A DNA stretch of 64,000 bases from a virus. Location: IMG/VR virus record IMGVR_UViG_3300033273_000252, positions 1 through 64,000 of that record; one strand, 5' to 3'. The notes below the pieces were generated by a model. It worked only from the letters and a program-made list of their open reading frames with translations, searched no databases and was not told where the DNA came from. The position numbers were made by a program, and so were the translations under genes. This document shows, piece after piece, positions 1-5,964 of this stretch (positions are counted from its first letter, which is position 1; each line of letters starts with the position of its first letter).

Positions 1-112
1 TCAACATCACATCATAAGATTCGCTCTTAGATAAAAAGTATCCACTTTGAGAATGAAACGCATTACGAATCAAATTGTAGATTTTATAGTCGTGTTCATT
101 CATTTTGCTCAT
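1..112 (-). CDS. hypothetical protein, N-terminal part only
   Basis: An ATG at 112 opens a frame of 37 codons that runs off the left edge of the window without a stop. The visible part is hydrophilic (begins MSKMNEHDYKIYN) and has no motif I recognise. Its ATG overlaps the stop of the preceding small gene as ATGA, which is typical of translationally coupled genes on this strand. Function unknown. Confidence 0.55.
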   Translation of the reverse strand, partial: MSKMNEHDYKIYNLIRNAFHSQSGYFLSKSESYDVML

Positions 113-280
113 TCTTTACTCCAAATTCTATCTAACATAAAATACCATAAGGCATTAATTAGAGGTTCTACAATAGCATCTTTAAAATTTACCCCAACCA
201 GTTTTACCACTAAGATACAACTCAGTTGATAGTTTAAGACCTAACCAACAATCCTTAAAAAACTTTTTTATCTTTTTCAT
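109..280 (-). CDS. small protein split by a +1 frame change
   Basis: An ATG at 280 overlaps the stop of the upstream gene (ATGA) and encodes 32 residues (MKKIKKFFKDCWLGL and onward) before a TAA at 182-184. From the codon at the stop, the +1 frame stays open for another ~25 residues (FKDAIVEPLINALWYF, then MLDRIWSKE) and ends with a TGA at 109-111 that overlaps the next ATG. Both ends are coupled to neighbours, so the two halves look like one ~57-residue protein. The junction reads TTT TAA A, where slipping by +1 on TTTT replaces the stop with AAA. It could be a programmed shift, a one-base insertion in this genome or an assembly error. Function unknown. Confidence 0.5.
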
Positions 281-510
281 TCTACTGCGTATAAGTCTAC
301 GTTATTCTCATTCATAATACGATTGAATTCTTCTCTTACCTCTTCAAGTGCATCATATTTCTCTTGACTCATTTCATCGGGAGCATATTTAATTTGTGCT
401 CGTAAGTATTGTTCCATCTCCCAACAAACGTGTTTCCAATCACCACCTTGAAGGGCAAGGTCGAAATCAACTTGGTCTTCAGGTAGATTAAAAGTTAAAG
501 TTGCTTTCAT
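277..510 (-). CDS. conserved phage hypothetical protein (acidic, 77 aa)
   Basis: A 77-residue acidic protein starting MKATLTFNLPEDQ. I recall similar short proteins (N-terminal beta strand, then LPEDQ, then a Cys-Trp-containing helix) from many tailed phages, but no function is established. The start follows an AAAGAGAA leader, and the same leader precedes the gene upstream at 660. The stop overlaps the following ATG. No membrane segment or metal site is visible. Confidence 0.75.
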   Translation of the reverse strand: MKATLTFNLPEDQVDFDLALQGGDWKHVCWEMEQYLRAQIKYAPDEMSQEKYDALEEVREEFNRIMNENNVDLYAVE

Positions 511-522
511 TTCTCTTTAGTT

Positions 523-660
523 TTAAAATTCAATACTAATCCCACCAATTAACCAACATAACATAACTTCTAAATTACCATTTAATCTCCTGCTATAAGT
601 TATTTTCAGGGTTGGTAATATGTAAAATTGACCTACTTGTTGAAATGTGCTTATCTTCAT
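523..660 (-). CDS. hypothetical protein (45 aa)
   Basis: A 45-codon frame with ATG at 660 and TAA at 523-525. The first half is polar (MKISTFQQVG); the second half is hydrophobic, with the stretch VMLCWLIGGISIEF at the C-terminus, possibly one short membrane-associated segment. It fills the gap between two other genes on the same strand, and its leader AAAGAGAA-ATG is copied before the next gene. Function unknown. Confidence 0.5.
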   Translation of the reverse strand: MKISTFQQVGQFYILPTLKITYSRRLNGNLEVMLCWLIGGISIEF

Positions 661-733
661 TTCTCTTTTGTTTTAAAGGTTTAGTATTATTTTGTGTAAC
701 TACCCATTTTGTGGTATATAGCACGAATTATTA

Positions 734-1138
734 CTATTTGCCATTGTCTACAACTATTTCGTATCCATCTTCGTTAGGGATGAATCCAGTTACTCTACCT
801 TCCATTTCAAAGAAAGACATATCCAATCCCTTACTGATATACGGGCCACCACTTGGGTCTACCATTGTGATGGTATCCCAATCAGAGTATACCAACTCAC
901 GATATGCTTCAGCAATCTCTGACCATTTACGAGTTTCCACATCGTAGTGGTGAACTTCCTTAATGAACTCTTTCATAGATAGTGTACCACCATCTTTCTT
1001 ATATTCATTGTATGCATCATCATACACATTAGCCACTCCAAACCGAGCGTGTTCAAAGTTACCACTCCATTGGATGTTACCTTTCTCATTGTATTCAAAT
1101 GTGAATACATCATTGTATCGGTTAATAAACTCTTTCAT
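734..1138 (-). CDS. hypothetical protein (134 aa)
   Basis: A 134-residue acidic protein with no motif I recognise. MKEFI occurs twice, at the N-terminus and near residue 54. The frame is open upstream to a TTG at 1198, but a clear promoter (TTG-20 bp-TATATTG) lies at 1146-1175, so translation most likely starts at the ATG at 1138, about 7 bases below the -7 box. That leaves almost no 5' leader. Confidence 0.65.
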   Translation of the reverse strand: MKEFINRYNDVFTFEYNEKGNIQWSGNFEHARFGVANVYDDAYNEYKKDGGTLSMKEFIKEVHHYDVETRKWSEIAEAYRELVYSDWDTITMVDPSGGPYISKGLDMSFFEMEGRVTGFIPNEDGYEIVVDNGK

Positions 1139-1145
1139 AGTGTTA

Positions 1146-1175
1146 CAATATACAAAATTATTTTGACATTTCCAA
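1146..1175 (-). promoter_or_regulatory. Bacteroidota-type promoter
   Basis: TTG (1175-1173), 20 bp, then TATATTG (1152-1146) reading on the minus strand. It lies inside the 3' end of the preceding small gene and just above the ATG at 1138. Confidence 0.65.
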
Positions 1176-1337
1176 ATTTGAATATTGTTTAAATCCAATA
1201 ACTTTCACAGGCCCTGCCACCTTGAGTCTCCTCTTGTCAATAGCCAGTTTAGTTAGGTCTAACAATTCAACATCGGTTTCGTTGTCCAACCACTCGATGA
1301 ACAACTTTGTCAGTAGTTTTCTTTTTAACTTATTCAT
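1158..1337 (-). CDS. hypothetical protein (59 aa)
   Basis: ATG at 1337 overlaps the upstream stop as ATGA; TAA at 1158-1160. The protein is basic and helical at the N-terminus (MNKLKRKLLTKLFIEWL) with a short C-terminal part. Its last ~20 bases overlap the promoter of the next gene. No recognised domain. Confidence 0.6.
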   Translation of the reverse strand: MNKLKRKLLTKLFIEWLDNETDVELLDLTKLAIDKRRLKVAGPVKVIGFKQYSNLEMSK

Positions 1338-1825
1338 ATAACTTGTTTTGCGTATTTCTTGATTTCAGAACTTGAAAGTGAAGCTGCCAACCTTGGGTCT
1401 TTTTGTGCTTTCTTGTTGTGGAACGCCTTCTTGAGTTTAGGTACAAGACACGTTAACACATCATCACACGACATCTTCCAACACTCGACAATACCTGTAC
1501 TATCAAATCTAGCGATGTAGTGATTCTTATACTTACCTATCTTTTCGTTGTTGAGGTAATCCAATTGTTCTTCCCAAGTGTTGTGAACTGATATACCCTT
1601 ATACGCTCCACTAATTCTTTTACCAATCGTGGATTTGTATTCACACTCACCATCTTCATCAATACCATCAGCTCCACTTAGTGTGTCAGAAACTTTGTGA
1701 CCAAGTTCAATGGCCATCAAAATCTCTCTACTCCTTGCGTATGAGAATGGGTCACCCCATCCACCTTCTGAACAGGCCTCCATCATAAGACCCCATCCTT
1801 GTTTAAATTTCTCTGCTGTTGTCAT
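1334..1825 (-). CDS. putative PD-(D/E)XK-type endonuclease
   Basis: A 163-residue protein. Around residues 51-66 it has GADGIDEDGECEYKST, which fits the catalytic strand-turn-strand of many PD-(D/E)XK nucleases: Asp53, then Glu62-Tyr-Lys64, with the EYKST ending common among restriction-type enzymes. The rest is unrecognised. If correct it would cut DNA, either host DNA or a competing phage, or act in phage DNA processing. It sits in a run of small accessory genes, coupled by ATGA to the next gene and 3 bp below a zincin-like gene. The assignment rests on one motif. Confidence 0.5.
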   Translation of the reverse strand: MTTAEKFKQGWGLMMEACSEGGWGDPFSYARSREILMAIELGHKVSDTLSGADGIDEDGECEYKSTIGKRISGAYKGISVHNTWEEQLDYLNNEKIGKYKNHYIARFDSTGIVECWKMSCDDVLTCLVPKLKKAFHNKKAQKDPRLAASLSSSEIKKYAKQVI

Positions 1826-1828
1826 ATA

Positions 1829-2215
1829 TTAAATAAACAATTTATAATCCGATTCAGCCTTTATAGCTGCAACCTCATATGGGTGGTCGTTGTAATTGTA
1901 ACCCATATTGTAATATCTCGTGAACCAACTCGGACTTTGTAAGTAGTGTTGGTATTCGTGAATCAAGGTTTCTATAATTATCTTTCTACTTTTCATCTGA
2001 GGCCAGTAGATAGTGATTTCGTTCATCATCCAACAATACTCACCGTCACAAGAATCCTCCTCACCTTGAGCACCTTCCTCATCAGAATACTTTTCGTAAA
2101 TGTTCTTGTGTAACTCAATATAAGGAGTACACTCTTGAAACTTTGAGAATCCGTAGTGTTCTTCTATCTTCGGAAGAACCTCGTTAACTATCTCTTGAAC
2201 TTTTGATTTTGTCAT
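1829..2215 (-). CDS. putative zinc metallopeptidase (HExxH)
   Basis: A 128-residue protein (ATG at 2215; a TTG at 2224 is also possible). Residues 82-90 carry ETLIHEYQH, an HExxH zinc site, and Glu114 in YEVAAIKAE could be the third ligand, as in gluzincins. It is small, like the single-domain zincins of T4-like phages. There is no signal peptide, so it would act in the cytoplasm or virion; the substrate is unknown. The promoter at 2235-2290 has phased TTAACA repeats. Confidence 0.65.
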   Translation of the reverse strand: MTKSKVQEIVNEVLPKIEEHYGFSKFQECTPYIELHKNIYEKYSDEEGAQGEEDSCDGEYCWMMNEITIYWPQMKSRKIIIETLIHEYQHYLQSPSWFTRYYNMGYNYNDHPYEVAAIKAESDYKLFI

Positions 2216-2234
2216 ATCACTCAAGTTTACACTA

Positions 2235-2290
2235 CTAAAGTACGAATAATTTTTGATACTTCCAAATTTCTAATGTTAAGAAATTGTTAA
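2235..2290 (-). promoter_or_regulatory. promoter with phased TTAACA direct repeats
   Basis: Reading on the minus strand: two TTAACA copies exactly 11 bp apart (2290-2285 and 2279-2274), then TTG (2265-2263), 20 bp, TACTTTAG (2242-2235). It drives the zincin-like gene. Confidence 0.7.
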
Positions 2291-2293
2291 ATT

Positions 2294-2602
2294 TTACTTT
2301 AAGTATGAGGGGCCGTAGAAACTCCATTGGTCAGTACCTTTAAAGATATTACCTCTACTATGTTTAGCGGGGGCGTTCCAACCGGCAGCCATTAACAAAT
2401 CTCCCATAGAAATAGGACAGCCTTTAAGAACTCCATCTTTCATAGAGACAAATCCCCATACTGAAGTTCTATCGATAATCTTAACATACTTCTGCCCCTT
2501 CTTAAAAGTTAGGGGTTGATACTCGGTGTGTGTGAAATTACTATCCCAATACACTTTTCTTTTTTGGTTGACTTCATCCAACCACTTTTCAAACTTTGTC
2601 AT
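2294..2602 (-). CDS. conserved phage hypothetical protein (102 aa)
   Basis: A 102-residue protein with the pattern QKYVKI, then VWGFV, GDLLMAAGW and HSRGNIF. I recall this arrangement from a small family widespread in tailed phages and of unknown function. It follows a 51-residue gene with a 1-bp gap and shares its promoter at 2787-2842. No membrane segment or cysteine cluster. Confidence 0.75.
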   Translation of the reverse strand: MTKFEKWLDEVNQKRKVYWDSNFTHTEYQPLTFKKGQKYVKIIDRTSVWGFVSMKDGVLKGCPISMGDLLMAAGWNAPAKHSRGNIFKGTDQWSFYGPSYLK

Positions 2603-2603
2603 A

Positions 2604-2759
2604 TTAATATACTATAAAATCAATTAATTCTTCTCCGATACCCACTCCATTCTTAGTGACCTCATAATTAGGGTCAGCGCCTGACTGAAGAACATAGTCA
2701 GTAAGTTCATCAATAGAATTGAAACTTTCGTTGAAGTGGGGATTATTTAGTGAATACAT
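2604..2759 (-). CDS. hypothetical protein (51 aa)
   Basis: ATG at 2759, TAA at 2604-2606. Acidic 51-residue protein starting MYSLNNPHFNESFNS. It is the first gene after the promoter at 2787-2842 and ends 1 bp before the next ATG, which together make a real two-gene operon likely. No recognised domain. Confidence 0.6.
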   Translation of the reverse strand: MYSLNNPHFNESFNSIDELTDYVLQSGADPNYEVTKNGVGIGEELIDFIVY

Positions 2760-2786
2760 ATCTTTGTTTTTCTCATCATTACATAG

Positions 2787-2842
2787 TAAATGTAGTGATA
2801 ATATTTTTAATAAACAAATTTTTAATGTTAAATTTATGTTAA
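2787..2842 (-). promoter_or_regulatory. promoter with phased TTAACA direct repeats
   Basis: Two TTAACA copies 11 bp apart (2842-2837, 2831-2826), TTG (2817-2815), 20 bp, TACATTTA (2794-2787) on the minus strand, upstream of the two small genes ending at 2604 and 2294. Confidence 0.65.
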
Positions 2843-2890
2843 ATTTATCAACAAGTTATTAACATACATTTTCACTATTCGGCGTCTAAC

Positions 2891-3013
2891 TCATTGATTA
2901 TCAGACTTTTGTTTGATATACGACCTTATAGAAAGTACAATATGGAGCATACCATACATTAGTAGAGTATAACCAAACATCATTCTTAGTCCAGATACTA
3001 TCTTATTAATCAT
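2891..3013 (-). CDS. small single-pass membrane protein (40 aa)
   Basis: ATG at 3013, TGA at 2891-2893; 40 codons. Residues ~10-29 form one hydrophobic helix (MMFGYTLLMYGMLHIVLSI), followed by a basic/polar tail (RSYIKQKSDNQ), so an inner-membrane single-span protein is likely. The start lies 2 bp after the stop of the upstream gene. Function unknown. Confidence 0.5.
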   Translation of the reverse strand: MINKIVSGLRMMFGYTLLMYGMLHIVLSIRSYIKQKSDNQ

Positions 3014-3015
3014 AA

Positions 3016-3291
3016 CTAAAAGGGTAGGTTATCTATGGTAACTGAATACACCGAATACCAAGTATCATACAATGCTCTGAACACCTTTCTGTATAACGAA
3101 GGTAATTCATCATCCATCATAAAAGACTTAGGTGTTACTAATGCATTAGGATTACACATTAGAGTCACTTGTGTCAAGGTACTATTAGAAGTTAGTTCAA
3201 CAGGCACTCCCTTGTAGTGTCCAAGGTAAGTATTAGCCTTAGATGTAGATTGTGTCATCCTAATTAAGGCTTTCCATTCTTGTGTGGTCAT
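3016..3291 (-). CDS. hypothetical protein (91 aa)
   Basis: A 91-residue soluble protein beginning MTTQEWKALIRMTQS, with a Thr/Ser-rich middle and an aromatic C-terminal part (YDTWYSVYS). No known motif. It is followed directly by a 40-residue membrane protein. I found no clear promoter in the 94 bp upstream. Confidence 0.6.
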   Translation of the reverse strand: MTTQEWKALIRMTQSTSKANTYLGHYKGVPVELTSNSTLTQVTLMCNPNALVTPKSFMMDDELPSLYRKVFRALYDTWYSVYSVTIDNLPF

Positions 3292-3385
3292 AAAAAAAGT
3301 GATATAAAAACAAATTAGCTAAATACTATTATATAGACATATACTCATTGTACATATAACGAAAACTGTTTTCTTCTGCATATAG

Positions 3386-3616
3386 TTATTTTATTTTATG
3401 TGATTCATCAAACCCTCTAAACCATAGTGGCCATAGAACACCTAATATTAAAATCACTCCTACTAATTTAAAACCTGTAACTCCTGTTACACTAAATTCT
3501 TTCCGTACGTCACCATTCAAGGAAGTTAATCCATTGAGCACAATAAAAAATACGACACCTAACAAATATATATGCCAAATTGTCATCATAATTACAGTGA
3601 ATATCATTTCAATCAT
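3386..3616 (-). CDS. two-span membrane protein (76 aa)
   Basis: A 76-residue protein with two hydrophobic helices, residues ~3-28 and ~49-65, joined by a short polar loop (LNGDVRKEF). It ends with a polar tail. Size and topology would allow a holin or an anti-superinfection protein, but nothing specific supports either. It has its own promoter at 3665-3694. Confidence 0.65.
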   Translation of the reverse strand: MIEMIFTVIMMTIWHIYLLGVVFFIVLNGLTSLNGDVRKEFSVTGVTGFKLVGVILILGVLWPLWFRGFDESHKIK

Positions 3617-3664
3617 TCTTTTGAATTTTCAATTATTAAATAAGTCAAAGACTTAATACTATTA

Positions 3665-3694
3665 CAATATACAAAATCCCTTACACATATCCAA
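3665..3694 (-). promoter_or_regulatory. Bacteroidota-type promoter
   Basis: TTG (3694-3692), 20 bp, TATATTG (3671-3665) on the minus strand, ~50 bp above the ATG of the two-span membrane protein. Confidence 0.65.
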
Positions 3695-3699
3695 ACGTA

Positions 3700-3917
3700 G
3701 CTAAATAAATTTCAGCGCCATCGTGATTTCACGAGCGTGGAGGGGAGTTTCCCTAAGAGAGAAAAACCGGGCTCCGCATATAAACCGACCACAGCCCACC
3801 GTAACTTATTGATTTACAGTGGATTACACTAAAATGCCACCACCCCCCTGCGCGAGTATCTTTCATCGCCTATAACGACTTATGGGGGCTTCGGGCGGTT
3901 TTATAGCTTCCCCTACC
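3700..3917. other. GC-rich, hairpin-rich non-coding islet
   Basis: No convincing gene in ~220 bp. Base composition is visibly more GC-rich than the surroundings, with runs of C/G. Hairpins: TCGTG-ATTT-CACGA at 3721-3734, and a 9-bp stem with one wobble and a 9-nt loop at 3796-3822 (CCACCGTAA / TTACAGTGG). It lies between the end of a small gene and the next promoter. It may be a structured RNA, a transcription end or a remnant of inserted DNA; I could not match it to a known RNA. Confidence 0.4.
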
Positions 3918-4115
3918 CTAATAGGCGGGATGCCCGAAGGCATTGGGGGTGTAGGGGGTTTGGGATTCCTTCACAACTTGTCTGGCGGTGAAGTATTGGA
4001 GTTTTTTAATGGCAAACTCTGCCTGTTCCAACTCACCAGCATTGATGAACTTGTTCACCTTGTACTGCCAATACTGAATCTTGGGGAGATACCCCTGTGG
4101 ATACTTACTACTCAT
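3918..4115 (-). CDS. hypothetical protein (65 aa)
   Basis: ATG at 4115. The first ~45 residues look protein-like and helical (FINAGELEQAEFAIKKLQYF); the C-terminal ~15 residues come from the GC-rich islet and are proline-rich. Near the end the mRNA can form ATGCC-TTCG-GGCAT (3943-3930), a stable C(UUCG)G tetraloop hairpin. A longer frame on the opposite strand (3882-4133) is glycine-rich and less plausible. Function unknown. Confidence 0.5.
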   Translation of the reverse strand: MSSKYPQGYLPKIQYWQYKVNKFINAGELEQAEFAIKKLQYFTARQVVKESQTPYTPNAFGHPAY

Positions 4116-4144
4116 ATATACTATATAATTTAGCTATTTAATTT

Positions 4145-4720
4145 TTATTTCACTTCAATTCCTAATCCTTCCAAGATAACCTTGGCTCTTTCTGGGTTCT
4201 TCTTAGTACTACTATCAGTATAGTACTTAACCACTTCAGAGAACTCACGACCCTCACTAATCACCTCATAGAGGATAGCTTCCACCGTACCGAACTTAGC
4301 TCGGTTGTTTACATTCACATACTTAACACCGGCTTGAATCTCGTTTCCGTTGTCAGACACCGCTCCGGATGACTCATAGCTCTCGTAGATGTCGAACATT
4401 CCGTTGAACTTACCATACTCCCATTGGTGGGCGAATCGGTTAATATTGTCGTAAATGGACAGGGCGATGGGGTTACCCAATTTGTCGTGGACATAAACAT
4501 CAAGAGAGTTACCACCACTAAAGGAGGATGAACTCACCTTACATACTACATTAGGATAATTCTTCTTAACAAATTGTTTCACCAAAGACCCAGCCTCTGC
4601 GTGACTGATGTAGATATACTTACCTTGTTTACCACTCCAACTGGCATAGTTACGAACACACTTGTCAGACAACTCGTAGATTTCACCACCGAGGGCGATT
4701 TGGATTTTTTTGTTCTTCAT
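4145..4720 (-). CDS. LPD29-like domain protein, paralogue of the gene at 15004-15555
   Basis: A ~191-residue protein resembling the 'large polyvalent protein associated domain 29' pattern: a long N-terminal segment, VKQFVKKNYPN, then SFSGGNSLDVYV and FNGMFDIYE. Such domains are found in polyvalent and anti-restriction-type proteins of mobile elements; their biochemical role is unclear. It aligns along its whole length with the gene at 15004, including NNRxxFGTVE near the C-terminus. The frame is open up to 4771, but the -7 box at 4749-4756 rules that out. The ATG at 4720 (MKNKK) matches the paralogue's start and its 26-27 nt distance to the promoter; ATGs at 4729 and 4738 are alternatives. 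Confidence 0.65.
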   Translation of the reverse strand: MKNKKIQIALGGEIYELSDKCVRNYASWSGKQGKYIYISHAEAGSLVKQFVKKNYPNVVCKVSSSSFSGGNSLDVYVHDKLGNPIALSIYDNINRFAHQWEYGKFNGMFDIYESYESSGAVSDNGNEIQAGVKYVNVNNRAKFGTVEAILYEVISEGREFSEVVKYYTDSSTKKNPERAKVILEGLGIEVK

Positions 4721-4748
4721 AACTTTCATATTTCTCATTCTTACAGTA

Positions 4749-4821
4749 CTAATGTACGACATTATTTCCATATATACAAGCCTTTAATGTTAAATAATTG
4801 TTAAATAATTGTTAAATCTAC
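4749..4821 (-). promoter_or_regulatory. promoter with three phased TTAACA repeats
   Basis: Three TTAACA copies at an exact 11-bp period within 4788-4815, then TTG (4779-4777), 20 bp, TACATTAG (4756-4749) and the conserved start region TACTGTAAG. It drives the LPD29-like gene. Confidence 0.75.
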
Positions 4822-4833
4822 AAGAAATATCAC

Positions 4834-4870
4834 CTCCGTGAAACCCAACGGTGGCGGGGCTCGCACGGAG
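4834..4870 (-). ncRNA. GC-rich stem-loop in the leader between two tandem promoters
   Basis: Perfect 7-bp stem CTCCGTG (4834-4840) with CACGGAG (4864-4870), with further CCC/GGG pairing possible inside the 23-nt loop. The surroundings are AT-only. A transcript from the promoter at 4920-4991 would begin near 4914 and run through this structure into the second promoter, so it could be a short RNA or a structured 5' leader. No match to a named RNA family. Confidence 0.35.
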
Positions 4871-4919
4871 ATTGTGCTCCATAGGCTCTTTTTTTTATAT
4901 AAACAGCACTCCCACGATA

Positions 4920-4991
4920 CTAATATACGACAATATATGCAACCAGCCAAAAAAAGTATGTTAAATTTTTGTTAAATTTTTGTTAAATTTT
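4920..4991 (-). promoter_or_regulatory. promoter with three phased TTAACA repeats (upstream copy)
   Basis: Three exact 11-bp repeats (TGTTAAATTTT on the plus strand, 4959-4991), then TTG (4950-4948), 20 bp, TATATTAG (4927-4920) on the minus strand. The nearest open frame downstream is the LPD29-like gene, beyond a hairpin and a second promoter. Confidence 0.65.
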
Positions 4992-5287
4992 AGCTCTCAG
5001 GCCTGTTACAAATGTGACATCGTGTCAGGTTTTGTGTTACAATTGTAACCAAAAAAAGTTATCCACAAAGGGCTGTTAATAACTTCTCTGTCAGAAATTT
5101 TGCTTTTCCGCGCAAAAAACGTATGAGCCCTCCCCAATTTCTAGCTATACCTCATCACCCCCCTAATCCTTTTGTGTGTTTGTGTTAATTGTGGTAAAAT
5201 TAAACCTTTGTGAGATTCGGTGGGTTTGTTGACCCTTACGGCTAGATTCCAATAATGGTAAACAAGGTGTTGTAGTGTATTAATAGT
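4992..5287. other. intergenic region with DnaA-box-like site and palindromes
   Basis: About 300 bp without a convincing gene. It holds an inverted repeat TGACA-TCG-TGTCA (5015-5027), a perfect 14-bp palindrome GTTACAATTGTAAC (5036-5049) and TTATCCACA (5059-5067), which matches the bacterial DnaA box consensus. The three 11-bp AT-rich repeats at 4959-4991 adjoin it. This combination is compatible with a replication origin or an operator cluster. T4-like phages do not normally use DnaA, so it remains a suggestion. The rest (5100-5287) shows C- and G-tracts but no clear signal. Confidence 0.35.
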
Positions 5288-5515
5288 GTGGTGTTTTACT
5301 GTAAAGTGGTAAAAGGTGGGAGAAAGGGGGAAAATAACACTCTTTTTTTGAGGATTTGTGGGGATTCGGAGGGATACGGAGGGCTGAAGGAAGATTTAAA
5401 GCATAAAAAAGCCCTCTTGGTGAGGGCTGGAAAGTTTGGTGGTACGGAGGGGTCGTTCTACCCTTATTCAGCTAAAATAATTCTTTCTAATTACGAGGTA
5501 ATTAGTGTCTCGTAA
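5288..5515 (+). CDS. possible OB-fold-like protein; the only candidate plus-strand gene
   Basis: GTG at 5288 gives 75 residues. The strand-strand-helix-strand-strand order (NTLFLRICGD, LKEDLKHK, ALLVRAGKF, SAKIILSNYEVI) resembles the second half of a single-stranded-DNA-binding OB fold. The frame continues upstream to an ATG at 5255 (MVNKVL), interrupted only by TAG at 5273. It ends 3 bp before the convergent minus-strand gene. Against it: it contains a minus-strand terminator (5405-5427), no plus-strand promoter is evident and it has repeated GGA-rich sequence. It may be non-coding or a decayed gene. Confidence 0.25.
   Translation: MVFYCKVVKGGRKGENNTLFLRICGDSEGYGGLKEDLKHKKALLVRAGKFGGTEGSFYPYSAKIILSNYEVISVS
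5405..5427 (-). terminator. intrinsic terminator
   Basis: On the minus strand: GCCCTC, a 5-nt loop, GAGGGC, followed by TTTTTT (5410-5405). A perfect 6-bp GC-rich stem with a U-tract, ~90 bp below the stop of the Smr-domain gene. It would end the long minus-strand transcript before the 4.7-5.3 kb intergenic region. Confidence 0.8.
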
Positions 5516-5518
5516 ATA

Positions 5519-5734
5519 CTACTCTTGTAGTATTATACGACCGTAGTTATGGTCTTCTCTGAACCATTTATAGTCGTGTTCTTTAAGAAAGTTCTCTACT
5601 ATCTCTATCATATGGGGTGAATTGCCTGTAATGATTGACCATCCTTCAGTAGAATGGTATCCTAATAGGTTCTCTTCTAATAAGGGAATTACTTCTTTGT
5701 GTGTTACTCCGTGTAAATCTACTCTCTTACTCAT
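5519..5734 (-). CDS. small Smr-domain protein
   Basis: A 71-residue protein that is nearly all Smr domain: VDLHGVTHKEV at residues 5-15 (the DLHG signature) and IITGNSPHMIEIV at ~34-46, in the position of the usual HGxG/TGKG turn. Smr domains of MutS2-like and stand-alone proteins bind or nick nucleic acids. The phage version has TGNS instead of TGKG, so nuclease activity is uncertain. Last gene before a strong terminator; its ATG overlaps the preceding stop (ATGA). Confidence 0.7.
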   Translation of the reverse strand: MSKRVDLHGVTHKEVIPLLEENLLGYHSTEGWSIITGNSPHMIEIVENFLKEHDYKWFREDHNYGRIILQE

Positions 5735-5964
5735 ACTATATATCCCTTATACATTCTATTGATATATTCATAATCCCACAAATTTCTTTCTATCCTATAT
5801 TGATGAAAGTATCTTAGAGACATCAACGAACCTTTCCATTTGGTTGGTCGTTCAATGTAAAATTGAATAGACTTTGTATGGTGGTCTACGTTAACCCATA
5901 TCTCTATATCTTTTGGGATTCTTTCCTTCATATAATCTTTGATTAAGAGAGACGCTAGTCTCAT
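5731..5964 (-). CDS. hypothetical protein (77 aa)
   Basis: A 77-residue basic protein (MRLASLLIKDYMKERI and onward) with no recognised domain. Its first 16 bases are a perfect copy of a sequence at 6174-6189, inside which GAGAC and GTCTC form an inverted repeat. Coupled to genes on both sides by ATGA overlaps. Confidence 0.6.
   Translation of the reverse strand: MRLASLLIKDYMKERIPKDIEIWVNVDHHTKSIQFYIERPTKWKGSLMSLRYFHQYRIERNLWDYEYINRMYKGYIV
5949..5964. repeat. 16-bp direct repeat, copy 1 (contains GAGAC-GCTA-GTCTC)
   Basis: GAGACGCTAGTCTCAT, identical to 6174-6189. Each copy is itself an inverted repeat and, on the minus strand, begins with ATG. Here it is the start of the 77-residue gene. 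Confidence 0.8.

Noticed and set aside
612-1166. Plus-strand frames opposite the 734-1138 gene
   Set aside because: Composition of reverse-strand shadows (Ser/Tyr/Leu-rich); the minus-strand frame has a promoter and coupled neighbours.
3700-3917. Integration or attachment site
   Set aside because: No integrase, no tRNA and no repeated att-like core within the window; the phage appears lytic.
3882-4133. Plus-strand frame of 83 codons in the GC-rich islet
   Set aside because: Glycine-rich, low-complexity translation opposite a more plausible minus-strand gene; no promoter on the plus strand.
4721-4771. Upstream extension of the LPD29-like gene to 4771
   Set aside because: It would place the start above the promoter's -7 box, and the paralogue does not extend there.
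4788-4991. Repeat blocks as a CRISPR array
   Set aside because: Repeats are 11 bp, contiguous, AT-only and shared with promoters elsewhere; there are no spacers.
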